64,000 nt of DNA from Streptomyces sp. GESEQ-4 (GCF_017948455.1 NZ_JAFFSU010000005.1:310001-374000); one strand, 5' to 3'. Positions 17,879 through 27,478 are shown, counted from the stretch's first letter. The notes: generated from the letters alone by a model not told the origin. Numbers and translations: made by a program.

Positions 17879-19165
17879 TCACCCCTCCAGCAACCGCTGC
17901 CCCACGTACTCCCCCTCCGCGGCCCCACCCGGCACCGCGAACAGCCCGCTCGCCTCGTGCCGGATGAACTTCGACAGCGCGTCCCCCCGGTCCAGCTTCC
18001 GCTGCACCGTCACGAAGCCGCGCAGCGGATCGGCCTGCCAGCAGACGAACAGCAGCCCCGCGTCCGGCACGCCGTCCGTGTCGAAACCGTCGTGGTACGA
18101 GAAGGGCCGCCGCAGCATCGCGGCCCCACCGTTCTGGTCGGGCCGGGTGATGCGCGCATGGGCGTTGATCGGGACGACGAGATTCCCTTGCGCGTCTGTC
18201 TTCTCCAGCTCCATCTCGGTCGTCTCGCCGCCCCCGGACAGCGGCGCCCCGTCGGACTTGCGGCGCCCGATGACGTCCTCCTGGGCCTTGACCGAGAGCT
18301 GCTCCCAGTCGTCGAGGAGCATGCGGATCCGTCGTACGACGGCGTAGGAGCCGTTCGCCATCCACTCCGGGTCCTTCGACGGGGACGCCGGCACGAAGAT
18401 CCGCCGGTCGAAGTCGGACTCGCTCGGCTTGGGGTTGCGGGTGCCGTCGATCTGGCCCATGAGGTTGCGTGCCGTCATGGGGTGGGCGGTGGCGCCCGGC
18501 GAGCGGTTGAAGCCGTTCATCTGCCAGCGGATGCGGGCCGCGCTGCCCGCGTCCTTCTGGATGGCGCGCAGCGCGTGGAAGGCGACCAGGGCGTCGTCGG
18601 CGCCGATCTGGACCCACAGGTCGCCGTCGCTGCGGTTCTTGTCGAGGTGGTCGGAGGAGAAGTCGGGCAGCGGGTCGAGGGAGACCGGCCGCTGTTTCTC
18701 CAGGCCGGTACGGGCGAAGAAGCTGTGCCCGAAGCCGAAGGTGACCGTCAGCGAGGACGGCCCGGCGTCCCGCGCCACATCCGTGTCGTCCTGCTTCGCC
18801 GCCTCCCCCGCCATCAGCCGCCGGGCCGTCTCCGACCAGCGCCGCAGCAGCGCGGCGGCTTCCTTGCGCCCCGCGCCCGCCGTCAGGTCGAAGGCGACCA
18901 GGTGCCCGCGGGCCTGCAGCCCTTCGGTGATGCCGGGCTGATGTTTCCCGTGAAACATCGCCTGCCCGGCGCCGAGCGAGGTCAGCGGCGTGGCCTCGGA
19001 GGGCGCCGCCGCGTACCCCACGGCACCGCCCGCCGCGCCGAGGACGAGCCCGGTGGCACCGGCGGTGCCGAGGAGTTTCCGCCGCGAAACGCCCTCGTGA
19101 GCGACGGAAGCCGCGTCAGGGGCGTCAGGCGTACGGGCCTCAGGGATGGACGTGTGGTCAGCCAT
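17879..19165 (-). CDS. dtpA: Tat-exported DyP-type haem peroxidase
   Basis: 428 aa. Secreted A-type dye-decolourising peroxidase. The twin-arginine signal is SRRKLLGTAGATGLVLGAAG near residues 28-47. The haem pocket has the GQIDGTRNP (GxxDG) motif with catalytic Asp and the proximal histidine in INAHARITRP. In S. lividans the orthologue DtpA works with Sco and the copper chaperone ECuC in extracellular copper handling and GlxA maturation. Here the same partners lie directly upstream, with a 9-base gap to the CopC-CopD gene. Confidence 0.92.
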   Translation of the reverse strand: MADHTSIPEARTPDAPDAASVAHEGVSRRKLLGTAGATGLVLGAAGGAVGYAAAPSEATPLTSLGAGQAMFHGKHQPGITEGLQARGHLVAFDLTAGAGRKEAAALLRRWSETARRLMAGEAAKQDDTDVARDAGPSSLTVTFGFGHSFFARTGLEKQRPVSLDPLPDFSSDHLDKNRSDGDLWVQIGADDALVAFHALRAIQKDAGSAARIRWQMNGFNRSPGATAHPMTARNLMGQIDGTRNPKPSESDFDRRIFVPASPSKDPEWMANGSYAVVRRIRMLLDDWEQLSVKAQEDVIGRRKSDGAPLSGGGETTEMELEKTDAQGNLVVPINAHARITRPDQNGGAAMLRRPFSYHDGFDTDGVPDAGLLFVCWQADPLRGFVTVQRKLDRGDALSKFIRHEASGLFAVPGGAAEGEYVGQRLLEG

Positions 19166-19174
19166 GATGGTGGT

Positions 19175-21070
19175 TCAGCCGATCTGCGCGTTCTTGTCGA
19201 CGGTCACTTGGTCGATGTCGGAGGTCCGTACGGTCACGGCGATCTTCCAGTCGCCGGCCATGGGGATCTGCACTCCGGTCGCCGTCCAGTGGCCGGTGGT
19301 GATGTGGTCGGGGGTGACGGGCAGGGGCCCGAGGTCCTTGGCCTCGAGAGTGAAGGCGACCTTCACCTCGGGGATGTCGAAGGCCCGGCCGTTGGGCCGC
19401 TGCACGTAGACATGCATCTCGTTGCCTCCCACGCGCGCGGGGTCCAGGTCGATCCGTACGAGGCCCTTGCCGTCCTCGCCGCCCGTGTCGAACGGCATGT
19501 CCAGGGTCAGCGCCCCGGACTCCGAGTCCGAGGCGGAAGCGGCGGACGAGGAGGCGGCCTTGGCGTCCTCCTCGGTGCGTCCCGGCTCGGTCTGCGTCAG
19601 CACGGTGGTGACGGCGAGCAGGACGACGGCGACGCCTGCCTCCGCGAGCACGGAGCGCCGTAGCCCGAACCGGTTCGGATCGGCGTCCCGTGACCGCTTC
19701 TGCCGCGCCGCGTCCATCGCGGCCTGCTGCCGAGCGAGCTGAGCGGCCCGCTCCGAGTCGCCGTCGGGCTGCTTCGAGCCGGTGCCGGCCCGGGCGCCGG
19801 CAGGCTCCTTCGCGACGACCTCGGCCGCCGCGGGCACGGTCTCCGCCAGCCGGGCCGTCCACCGCCGCGAGAGGTATGCGACGCCGACGAGCAGCGCCAC
19901 GAGCCCGATCTTGACGAGCAGCAGCTGGCCGTACGTCGTGTCGATGAACGCCGACCAGGAGCCGAGCTGGCGCCAGGACTGGTAGATCCCGGTGGCGACC
20001 AGCGCGACGACGCTGCTGAAGGCGACGGTCGAGAAGCGGCGTACGGCGGTGGAGTCGAGCGGGTTGTCCGCGGGCGCCCGGTACAGCGCGAGGAGCAGCG
20101 CGGTGAGTCCGCCGAGCCAGGCGGCGACGGCGAGCAGGTGGAGGATGTCGACCGGCATCGCGATCCCGGCCTGGATGCCGACGGAGGCGTGCTCGGACAT
20201 CGCCCAGCTCGCCGCGAGCCCGGCGGCCACGACGACCCCGCCGACCGCGAGCCCGAAGGTCAGGTCCCGCTTCTCCTCCTCTTCTTCGCGCTTGTCGTAG
20301 GCGCCGAACAGCACCGCGATGAACAGCGCCGCTGCGGCGAGCAGCAGGAGTCGGGAGACGAGGGCCGCGCCGGTCTTGGTCTGGAGGACCTGTCCGAGCA
20401 GGTCCAGGTCGAAGATGTCGCCCACTTGCCCGCTGCTGGTGTAGGCGCCGCGCAGGAGCAGCAGCCCGAGGGTGGCCGCGGTGAGCGTGATCCACCCGGA
20501 GACGACGAGCCGTTGCAGGGCCGGCACTCCGGCGCCGCGCTGCCAGCAGGCCAGGACGAAGGCGGCGCCGCCGACCAGCACGATGAAACCGGCGTACGAC
20601 ATGTACCGCCCGAACCCGTACAGCCAGCCGACGACCCCGCCGCCCACGGTCTCGTCGGCCACCGAGACGGAGGTGGCGGAGGGGGCGCCGATGGAGAAGG
20701 TGTAGGCGCCGGCGATGGGATGGCTGTCCGCGGAGACGACCTGGTAGGAGACGGTGTACGTACCGTCGGGCAGGCCGCTGTGCAGCTTCACGGTGTACGT
20801 CGTGCCGCTCACGTTGGACGGGGCGCCGCTGGTGACCTGCTTGCCCTTGGGGTCGAGCACGCGCAGCGAGTCGTCGGACATCGAGACCTGCTCGGTGAAG
20901 GTCAGCGACACCTGGGCCGGGGCCTTGTCGACCACCGCCCCCTGCTGGGGGTCGCTGCCGCTCAGCGCGGCATGCGCGGAGGCCTGTCCGGCCCCGGTGA
21001 GGAGCAGCCCGGTCGCGGCCAGGAGCAGCAGCACCAGGGTCCGGACGCGGGGGGCGATGGTCTGTGTCAC
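19175..21070 (-). CDS. CopC-CopD fusion copper resistance protein with C-terminal FixH-like domain
   Basis: 631 aa. Signal peptide 1-32, then a CopC beta-barrel whose mature protein begins with the copper-binding histidine in AHAALSGSDP. Residues about 150-420 hold eight or more membrane helices of CopD, with conserved histidines in MSEHASVG and DILHLLAVAAWLGG. A charged linker with one more helix near 470-490 leads to an extracellular C-terminal domain (about 515-631) resembling FixH/YtkA. GTG 21070 follows GGAGG. It probably moves copper across or holds it at the membrane. Confidence 0.88.
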   Translation of the reverse strand: MTQTIAPRVRTLVLLLLAATGLLLTGAGQASAHAALSGSDPQQGAVVDKAPAQVSLTFTEQVSMSDDSLRVLDPKGKQVTSGAPSNVSGTTYTVKLHSGLPDGTYTVSYQVVSADSHPIAGAYTFSIGAPSATSVSVADETVGGGVVGWLYGFGRYMSYAGFIVLVGGAAFVLACWQRGAGVPALQRLVVSGWITLTAATLGLLLLRGAYTSSGQVGDIFDLDLLGQVLQTKTGAALVSRLLLLAAAALFIAVLFGAYDKREEEEEKRDLTFGLAVGGVVVAAGLAASWAMSEHASVGIQAGIAMPVDILHLLAVAAWLGGLTALLLALYRAPADNPLDSTAVRRFSTVAFSSVVALVATGIYQSWRQLGSWSAFIDTTYGQLLLVKIGLVALLVGVAYLSRRWTARLAETVPAAAEVVAKEPAGARAGTGSKQPDGDSERAAQLARQQAAMDAARQKRSRDADPNRFGLRRSVLAEAGVAVVLLAVTTVLTQTEPGRTEEDAKAASSSAASASDSESGALTLDMPFDTGGEDGKGLVRIDLDPARVGGNEMHVYVQRPNGRAFDIPEVKVAFTLEAKDLGPLPVTPDHITTGHWTATGVQIPMAGDWKIAVTVRTSDIDQVTVDKNAQIG

Positions 21071-21084
21071 AGGGGGTCCCTCCC

Positions 21085-21540
21085 TCAGTGCCCGGTCTTG
21101 GGGTTGTACGTCGCCGGCTTCACCGGCATCTCAACCGTGATCGGGCCGGACTCGGCGAAGTGCAGTTCCACGGAGACCGTCTCGCCTTGCTTCGGCTTCC
21201 GCTTCAGCTTCTCGAACATCAGGTGGTTTCCGCCGCTCTTGAACACGAGTTGACCGTGTGCGGGGATGTCGAGGGAGGCGACCTCCCGCATCGCCGAACC
21301 GACGGTCTCGTGGACGGTGACCGTGCCGGCGTCGCTGGTGGCGGAGGTCAGCTCGTCCTTGGTGCCGCCCTTGTTGTCGATGGTGAGGAAGCCCGCCGCC
21401 ATGGAGTCCGAGACCGGCTGGGGCATGTAGGCGGCGCCGACGGACAGTTCGGGTTCGCCGTCCGCGGAGGCCGAGCCGCCGCAGCCGGCGAGGACCAGCG
21501 TGCCCACCAGGGCCGTGGCGGTCAGGGCGATCCGCTTCAC
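21085..21540 (-). CDS. PCuAC-type periplasmic copper chaperone lipoprotein
   Basis: 151 aa. Lipobox LVLAGCGG (Cys20) predicts a lipid anchor. The copper site is built from the HET/M and HLM elements of TVTVHETVGSAM and GGNHLMFEKLK, the family HxnMx21-22HxM pattern. The GTG start overlaps the sco stop by four bases, so chaperone and Sco are made together. In S. lividans the equivalent ECuC hands Cu(I) to Sco. Confidence 0.9.
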   Translation of the reverse strand: MKRIALTATALVGTLVLAGCGGSASADGEPELSVGAAYMPQPVSDSMAAGFLTIDNKGGTKDELTSATSDAGTVTVHETVGSAMREVASLDIPAHGQLVFKSGGNHLMFEKLKRKPKQGETVSVELHFAESGPITVEMPVKPATYNPKTGH

Positions 21541-22187
21541 GGGTTCTCACCCTTGATGAGCTTGGGGAGGTCGGCGGTGTAGACGTCGACGGTGGCGTCC
21601 TCGCCGTAGAGGACGTAACCCCCATCGGTCTTCGGGGAGAAGGCGATGACCTGGGTGCCGTGCGTGGAGACGATCTTGCCCTTCTCCTTGTGCGGCGGCT
21701 CGAGGGAGATGCCCAGGGTGCGGGCGCCGGCCTGGATGGTGGCGAAGTCGCCGGTCAGGCCGACCACTTGCGTGTCGATGCCCTTGAGCCACTTGCCGAG
21801 CGCCTTCGCGGTGTCACGGTCGGGGTCGGAGGTGACGAACACGACCCGCAGCTCGTCCTGTTCGGCCTTGGGCAGCTGCTTCTTGGCGACGGCGATGTTG
21901 TTCATCGTCAGCGGGCAGACGTCGGGGCAGTTGGTGTAGCCGAAGTAGAGCAGGGTCGGGTGGCCCTTGGTCTCTTTGCGGAAGTCGTACGGCTTGCCGC
22001 TGGTGTCGGTGAGGACGAGGTCCGGCTTCTCGAACGGCTGGTCGAGGACGGTTGCGGCCTTGTCGGAGCCGGCTTCCTCGGAGACCACGGCGACGGGCGA
22101 GTCATCGCCTTCGCTGCTGCCGCAGGCGGAGAGGGTCAGGGTGGCGGCGGCGAGCAGTGCGGCCGCCGCGAACGTCTTCTTGCGCAT
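21537..22187 (-). CDS. sco: SCO1/SenC family copper metallochaperone
   Basis: 216 aa. Lipobox TLSACGSS, then a thioredoxin fold with the copper-binding CPDVCPLTM (CxxxC) and a distal histidine in STHGTQV. Sco proteins metallate cytochrome oxidase CuA and, in Streptomyces, also assist GlxA. Coupled by GTGA to the PCuAC gene. ATG 22187; 102 bp separate it from ycnI upstream. Confidence 0.93.
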   Translation of the reverse strand: MRKKTFAAAALLAAATLTLSACGSSEGDDSPVAVVSEEAGSDKAATVLDQPFEKPDLVLTDTSGKPYDFRKETKGHPTLLYFGYTNCPDVCPLTMNNIAVAKKQLPKAEQDELRVVFVTSDPDRDTAKALGKWLKGIDTQVVGLTGDFATIQAGARTLGISLEPPHKEKGKIVSTHGTQVIAFSPKTDGGYVLYGEDATVDVYTADLPKLIKGENP

Positions 22188-22289
22188 AGCGAAATATCCC
22201 AGATGTGTGAACTCCGGCGCGCGCCGGGGGCGTACAGACGCCTATGAGATGCGCTGTACACGCTCCGGCGCGCACCGCGGGTGGCGGGC

Positions 22290-23027
22290 TCAGGCGTTGT
22301 CGGTGCGCCGGCGGCCGGCGAGCACGCCGTAGGCCACGCCCACCGCGCCGATGACGATGCCGACGATGCCGAGCACGCGGGCGGTGGTGTCGCTGCTGTC
22401 GGCGCTCTCGGCGTCGGCGGTGGTGGTCGCGGCGGCTGCCGAGGCGTCGTCGGCGGGCTCCTCGCTCGCCCCCGAGCCGTGGTGGCCCTCCTCGGCGGCG
22501 GACAGGGTGAGCACCGGAGCCGGGTTCTCGGGCTCCTCCTGGCCCTCCTGCTGCTCCTCGATCCAGCGGACGACATCGCCGTTGGAGTAGGTCTGGAGCG
22601 CCTTGAAGGTGAGGTCGTCGGTGTCCTCGGGCAGGGCGCCGATAGAGACCGGGAACTTCTGGAAGAAGCCGGGCTTGATGCCGTCGCCGGTGGCGGTCCA
22701 GGTGACCTTGGTGATCGCCTGGGTGAGCTTCTCGCCGTGCGACTCGACGGGCTTGTCCAGCGTGGACTTGGTGGTCTTGATGCTCCACCCCTCGACCGGT
22801 TCCGGCATCACGGAGGCCAGCGGGTGGTCGATCGGGAAGCTGACCTCGAGTTTGGTCGTCGAGGCGTCGTCCTGCTCGTTGGGGACCTTGAAGTCGACGA
22901 CGGCGTAACCGCCCTTGGCGGCGGTCCCCTCGGGCTGCACGGTGACGTGCGCGAACGCGGGGGAGGACAGGACGACGACGGCCGAGGCAGCGATGGCGCC
23001 GGCGGCGGCGAGACGAGAGGCCTTCAT
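22290..23027 (-). CDS. YcnI family copper-binding membrane protein
   Basis: 245 aa. Signal peptide ends at SSPAFA and the mature chain starts AHVTVQPEG, placing histidine first for a mononuclear copper site (DUF1775). The tryptophan-containing segment EGWSIKTTKS and the WTATGDGIKPGFFQKF stretch are typical. A C-terminal helix (VLGIVGIVIGAVGVAYGVLAG) anchors it. I start at ATG 23027 because GGAG lies 8 bases upstream; GTG 23036 overlaps that site. Confidence 0.9.
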   Translation of the reverse strand: MKASRLAAAGAIAASAVVVLSSPAFAHVTVQPEGTAAKGGYAVVDFKVPNEQDDASTTKLEVSFPIDHPLASVMPEPVEGWSIKTTKSTLDKPVESHGEKLTQAITKVTWTATGDGIKPGFFQKFPVSIGALPEDTDDLTFKALQTYSNGDVVRWIEEQQEGQEEPENPAPVLTLSAAEEGHHGSGASEEPADDASAAAATTTADAESADSSDTTARVLGIVGIVIGAVGVAYGVLAGRRRTDNA

Positions 23028-23160
23028 GCGGGGCACTCCACTTCGAGTGAGATATCGCGGATTCCGGTGGTGAAGAGGGGTACACGCGCGCGTGGGTGCC
23101 TATTGAGGCAAGGCTGATGAGAATGACCGGCACGCGCGTGTGCCGCGCGACGGCGGCCTC

Positions 23161-23198
23161 TTACGGATCCGTAACTCAGTACGTCGACTCAGTACGTC
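23161..23198. promoter_or_regulatory. Palindrome and direct repeats upstream of ycnI
   Basis: TTACGGATCCGTAA (23161-23174) is a perfect 14-bp palindrome. It abuts two direct copies of ACTCAGTACGTC (23174-23185 and 23187-23198), 13 bp apart. The block sits in the only sizeable gap of the copper cluster, between the membrane-protein gene and ycnI. Regulator unknown. Confidence 0.45.
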
Positions 23199-23222
23199 AT
23201 GAAGGGGCGGGCGCGCGTCGCG

Positions 23223-24035
23223 TCAGGCGGCGAGAACGAGCGTGACGACCGGCGGGCCGCGTCTGATCACCGTGTGCTGGAGTGCGGTGGTGCGGGGCCG
23301 CGGCGGCGCGAGCGGCACGGTGCGCGTCGGACGCGGACCGGCTTCCGGCGTGGCGGGCAGGCCTGCGCACAGGGCACGAGCCAGCGCGAGCGCCCCGCGC
23401 AGGGACCGTACGAGCGCCCCTTCGGCGACCCCGTGCGCCGACAACTCCACGAGCCGCAGCAGCGCCAGGTCCCCCCGGCGCAGCAGCCACCCGGCGGCGA
23501 GCGCCGCGAGGAGATGGCCGAGCAGCATCGGCAGGGACGGCAACAGGGCTGACCCCGAGTCCGCGGACACGGTGGCCGACGCATGGTGGGCGTGCGTCCC
23601 CGCCGAGACGGGGTCGATCCGCGCCTCGGTGAGGATCCGGTGGGCCTGCGCGGGGCTGATCGCCGCCGCGGCGGACCCGCACAGCAGCCGGGCGGCCTGC
23701 GCGACCAGCGAGGCGTCACTTGCGGCGCCCGTCGTCGAGCCGGCCGAGGCTGTCGCGGCATGCTGCCCGAGCCCGAACACCGAGTGCAGGACCACCTGCC
23801 CGACCGCGAGCAGTCCCGCGATCCCCGGCAGCGAGCGCGCCCGCCCGGCGAGCGGCGCCGCCACCCCGAAGACCCCCAGGAATCCCGCGCCCAGCGTCCA
23901 CAGCGGCACCGTGGCGCAGGAGGTGAGGGCGTGCCCGGCAGCGGCCAGCACGACGCAGACCGCGGCGAACACCGCGGCCCGCAGCACCCGGAGGTCCCGT
24001 CCGGAGCGCACCCAGCGCTGGTGGGGGGCAGTCAT
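23223..24035 (-). CDS. Integral membrane protein of copper cluster
   Basis: 270 aa, about five to six membrane helices (AAVFAAVCVVLAAAGHAL, LGAGFLGVFGVAAPLAG, LLGHLLAALAAGWLL). A His-rich external loop (THAHHASA) and HALTSC, FGLGQHA could bind copper. No family recognised beyond Streptomyces orthologues expected at this locus. It is the first gene of the minus-strand copper cluster, 195 bp before ycnI. Confidence 0.7.
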   Translation of the reverse strand: MTAPHQRWVRSGRDLRVLRAAVFAAVCVVLAAAGHALTSCATVPLWTLGAGFLGVFGVAAPLAGRARSLPGIAGLLAVGQVVLHSVFGLGQHAATASAGSTTGAASDASLVAQAARLLCGSAAAAISPAQAHRILTEARIDPVSAGTHAHHASATVSADSGSALLPSLPMLLGHLLAALAAGWLLRRGDLALLRLVELSAHGVAEGALVRSLRGALALARALCAGLPATPEAGPRPTRTVPLAPPRPRTTALQHTVIRRGPPVVTLVLAA

Positions 24036-24272
24036 GGCGGGCCAATCATCGCACTGGCCCGACGGGTCCCATACGGCAGGTCCGCAAGATGGCCTAGGAC
24101 CGGAAGCTCACCTTCTGGTGTGTCTCGCCCATAGATGCCCACCCCACATACACCGATAGACGCCCCCGGCGCATCGGCCGTATGGGCGGCATCACGTCAA
24201 CGATGCGCTTACGCCCGGGCGCTTGCGGCAATACGTAACGGTATGTCGAGCCGCGGGCCGGGAGGCTGGAGC

Positions 24273-24719
24273 ATGAGCATCTGGTGGTCACTCCATCTGC
24301 GGCGCGAGGCTGCGAGCGTTCCCCTCGCCCGGCGGCTGCTGCTCGGCACGATGGAGAGCGCGGGCGTCGACCCCGACATCTCCTACGACCTCTCCGTCGC
24401 CCTCACCGAGGCCTGCGCGAACGCCGTGGAGCACGGCGGCGACACCGGGCACGGCGGCTCGTCGGAGGCCTTCCGCGTCACCGCGTACCTCGACGGCGAG
24501 AAGTGCCGTATCGAAGTGGCCGACTCAGGACCGGGTTTCACCGGCCGGCAGAGCCCGCGCCCCTCCCACAGCGAAGCCGAGCACGGCCGCGGCCTGTACC
24601 TCATCCGGGAACTCGCCGACCACGTCCAGATCGGCAACAAGCCGGGACGTGGCGGCGCGGTGGTCAGCTTCGACAAGATCCTCAAGTGGCGGACTGACGC
24701 CCCCCTGGTGGCGGTGTGA
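24273..24719 (+). CDS. HATPase ATP-binding protein, anti-sigma-factor type
   Basis: 148 aa. RsbW/SpoIIAB-like kinase fold: N box DLSVALTEACANAVEHG, G1 box DSGPGFTG and G2 HGRGLYLIRELAD. Such proteins are usually serine kinases that hold a sigma factor or switch an anti-sigma antagonist. No sigma or STAS partner is adjacent. ATG 24273 has GGAGG 7 bases upstream, deciding against earlier in-frame starts. Confidence 0.85.
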   Translation: MSIWWSLHLRREAASVPLARRLLLGTMESAGVDPDISYDLSVALTEACANAVEHGGDTGHGGSSEAFRVTAYLDGEKCRIEVADSGPGFTGRQSPRPSHSEAEHGRGLYLIRELADHVQIGNKPGRGGAVVSFDKILKWRTDAPLVAV

Positions 24720-24732
24720 CGCCTGCGGCGGG

Positions 24733-25725
24733 TCAGCCGCCGAGGAGCGGTGCCGAGAAGCGGCAGCTCACGGGCTGGGCATGGGCGGGGTCGAGGGCGT
24801 TGCCGACGAGTTGCAGGGCGTTGGAGTCGTAGGCGATCGACACGTGTTCGGAGCGGTCCTGGGGACAGACCTCCTGAAGAAGGATGTTGCGTACGGTCGC
24901 GCCCGGCCCCGCCTTGAGGAACTGGTGGTGGTACGGCGTGACGACCTCGTCGTATCGCGTGGTGATCACTGTGTAGTCGACGCCCGGCTGTGTGTCGCCG
25001 TCCCGGTCGAGCGTGGTGTGCACCTGGGACCCGACCATCTGGTCCGCGTACGCCTGCCCCGCGACGAGGGACACCGTCTGGTTGAGACCGAGTTCGGTGG
25101 TGAGGGTGCCCAGGCCGGACGCGGTGGCGCCGTGGTTGGACGGGGCCAGGCCGATGAGCCGGCGGACCTTGTTGTGCGCCGGGTCCGCCGGGTTCGTACC
25201 GCCCTCGAACCGCAGGTACCAGCGGGGCAGCACGCCGCCGCCCTGGGAGTGGCCGACCAGGTCGACCTGCTTGGCGCCGGTGGCTTCGAGTACCCGGTCG
25301 ACGTAGCGGGCGATCTCGCGGGCGGAGTCGGGGATGTGGCGTGTGGCCTTGAACGGAACTCCCGGTTCCCCGCCGTAGTTCGGCGCGAAGACGCAGTATC
25401 CGGCGTTCTTCAGCCAGGTGGACAGCGTGATCCAGTTCAGATTGGCGTTCGACCAGGTGGCGTGCAGCAGGACGACGGGGCGGGGGTGAGCGGCGGTCGG
25501 CCGGCACTGCCAGTCGTTCGCCCCCGGTGGTGAGGCATCCGGCTGGAGGGTTCCGCGGATCAGGGCCTCGGGGCCCGAGACGGTCGGTCCCGAGGGCGGT
25601 TTCGGGGTGTCGGCGGCGACCGACGTGGCCGGGGAGCCGAGTAGCAGGGCCGTGACCGCGCCGAGGGCTGCCAGCCAGGTGATCAGGCGGGAGCGCGGGG
25701 CGGGCCGGACGGTGCTATGTGACAT
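24733..25725 (-). CDS. Secreted lipase, class 2 family
   Basis: 330 aa. Signal peptide 1-35 (LITWLAALGAVTALLLGSPA). Alpha/beta hydrolase with nucleophile serine in VDLVGHSQGGG, and probable catalytic Asp and His in RYDEVVTPY and RSEHVSIAYD. This matches the streptomycete extracellular triacylglycerol lipases of the Lipase_2 family. Cysteines near both ends could pair. GGAG lies 8 bases before ATG 25725. Converges with the HATPase gene. Confidence 0.88.
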   Translation of the reverse strand: MSHSTVRPAPRSRLITWLAALGAVTALLLGSPATSVAADTPKPPSGPTVSGPEALIRGTLQPDASPPGANDWQCRPTAAHPRPVVLLHATWSNANLNWITLSTWLKNAGYCVFAPNYGGEPGVPFKATRHIPDSAREIARYVDRVLEATGAKQVDLVGHSQGGGVLPRWYLRFEGGTNPADPAHNKVRRLIGLAPSNHGATASGLGTLTTELGLNQTVSLVAGQAYADQMVGSQVHTTLDRDGDTQPGVDYTVITTRYDEVVTPYHHQFLKAGPGATVRNILLQEVCPQDRSEHVSIAYDSNALQLVGNALDPAHAQPVSCRFSAPLLGG

Positions 25726-25897
25726 GTACTGCTCCTAGTCAGAGTCCTGGTCACACGCAGACGCCCAAGATCATCAAGGAGCGGCCGTCAGTCCCAGGGC
25801 CCCGCACCGCACCCACCCCCGTTGGAGCAGCGCTTTTCATACGTGCGGCTCTGCCCAGCCCCGTCACCTCGGTCTTCGGGGTCCTTAGGGTGGGCGG

Positions 25898-26458
25898 ATG
25901 GAGATCGCAACCGAAGAGCTGCCGGGCGGGGTGACACTCCGGCTCGCCGGGCCGTCCGACGCGGCCGCGCTCTGTGCGGCCTACGTCGCCAACCGGGACT
26001 TCCTCGCCCCCTGGGAGCCGCGCCGCCCGGAGAGCTTCTTCACCGTCGAGGGACAGGCCGAACGCCTCGACGCACGGATGCGGGAGTTCGCCGAGGGCCG
26101 ACTCGTGCCCTGGCTGCTGGTATCAGGCGGCCGGGTCGTCGGGACGATCACGCTGACCGGCATCACCCTGGGACCCTTCTGCAGCGCCTATCTCGGCTAC
26201 TGGGTCGCCGCCGACCACCAGAAACGGGGTCTCGCGACCGCCGCCGTACAGCAGGTGTGCCGCATCGCCCGCGACCGCGTCGGACTGCACCGGATCGAAG
26301 CCACCACCCTGCTGGACAACACGGGATCCCAACGCGTGCTGGAGAAGTGCGGGTTCGAGCCGATCGGCACCGCCCCGCGCTATCTCCACGTCGACGGCCA
26401 GTGGCGCGACCACCGGATGTTCCAGCGGATCCTGCACGACGAGGACCCGCGACTGTGA
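25898..26458 (+). CDS. GNAT acetyltransferase, RimJ/RimL type
   Basis: 186 aa. Acetyl-CoA-dependent N-acetyltransferase. The acetyl-CoA loop is DHQKRGLATAAVQQV near residues 108-122, and the ending HRIEATTLLDNTGSQRVLEKCGF is the RimJ/RimL signature. Family members acetylate protein N-termini or small amines; the target here is unknown. Confidence 0.87.
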   Translation: MEIATEELPGGVTLRLAGPSDAAALCAAYVANRDFLAPWEPRRPESFFTVEGQAERLDARMREFAEGRLVPWLLVSGGRVVGTITLTGITLGPFCSAYLGYWVAADHQKRGLATAAVQQVCRIARDRVGLHRIEATTLLDNTGSQRVLEKCGFEPIGTAPRYLHVDGQWRDHRMFQRILHDEDPRL

Positions 26459-26540
26459 GACTTCAGGCTCCTCAGCATTCACAGCCGGAGCACAGCGCCG
26501 CCCCATCTCCTTGACGGACGGCGCCCATACGTTCCCGACC

Positions 26541-27470
26541 ATGACGGGAAACCACAGGAACACCACGATCACCCGGCGCCGCGCCCTCGCGGTGACCGGT
26601 GGCACGGTCGCGGCGGGCGGCCTCGCAGTCGCCGGCTACCAGACGGCCTTCGCCGACGAGACGACGACCGCCGAAGCGACCGCGACCGCCTCGGCGAGCG
26701 CCACCAGCGGCAGCGCCTGCATGACGCTGATGTCGAGCGTCACGGAAGGCCCCTACTACCTCGACGGTGCCCTGGTGCGGAAGGACATCACCGAGGGCAA
26801 GAGCGGCGTCCCGCTGACCCTGCGCCTCACCGTCGTCGACGCCACCGACGGCTGCACCCCGGTCCCCGGCGCGGCCGTGGAGATCTGGCACTGCGACGCC
26901 TGGGGCTACTACTCCGGCTACACCACCGCCAACCCCGGCGGCTCGGCCCCCGCCGAGAGCGAGGACGGCTCCACGGCCAACGACAAGACCTACCTGCGCG
27001 GCTACCAGATCGCCAATGCCAACGGGGTCGTCAAGTTCGAGACGATCTTCCCCGGCTGGTACACCCCGCGCACCTGCCACATCCATGTGAAGGTGCACAC
27101 CGGCGGCGAGAAGGAGGACGGCACCTACGAGGGCGGCAAGGTCAACTTCACCGGCCAGTTCTTCTTCGACGACGAGATCGCCCAGGAGATCTTCACCCTG
27201 GAGCCCTACGCCCAGCACTCCGGCAGCTACACCACCCTCGACAACGACATGGTGTACGACGGCGGCGGCGCGTCCAGCGGCCTGCTCACCCTCAAACCGG
27301 TCAAGAAGGCCGACCCCTCCAAGGGCTACAAGGGTTTCCTCACCCTCGGCGTAGACCCGGACGCGGAGAACACCGGCGCGGGCAGCGGCGGTGGCGGCGA
27401 GGGCGGTACGCCTCCCACGGGCACCCCGCCGAGCGACGCCCCGTCGGCTTCGGCGTCCGCGGCCTCGTAG
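26541..27470 (+). CDS. Tat-exported intradiol ring-cleavage dioxygenase
   Basis: 309 aa. Twin-arginine signal TRRRALAVTGGTVAAGG. Non-haem Fe(III) enzyme that would cleave catechols between the hydroxyls. The four iron ligands are readable: Tyr in GPYYLDG, Tyr in PGWYTPRT and two His in CHIHVKVH. The WHCDAWGYYSGY segment is conserved. The last 35 residues are a low-complexity Gly/Pro/Ser/Ala tail. ATG 26541 places the signal correctly. Extracellular forms are thought to act on lignin-derived aromatics; the substrate here is unknown. Confidence 0.9.
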   Translation: MTGNHRNTTITRRRALAVTGGTVAAGGLAVAGYQTAFADETTTAEATATASASATSGSACMTLMSSVTEGPYYLDGALVRKDITEGKSGVPLTLRLTVVDATDGCTPVPGAAVEIWHCDAWGYYSGYTTANPGGSAPAESEDGSTANDKTYLRGYQIANANGVVKFETIFPGWYTPRTCHIHVKVHTGGEKEDGTYEGGKVNFTGQFFFDDEIAQEIFTLEPYAQHSGSYTTLDNDMVYDGGGASSGLLTLKPVKKADPSKGYKGFLTLGVDPDAENTGAGSGGGGEGGTPPTGTPPSDAPSASASAAS

Positions 27471-27478
27471 GTACGACG

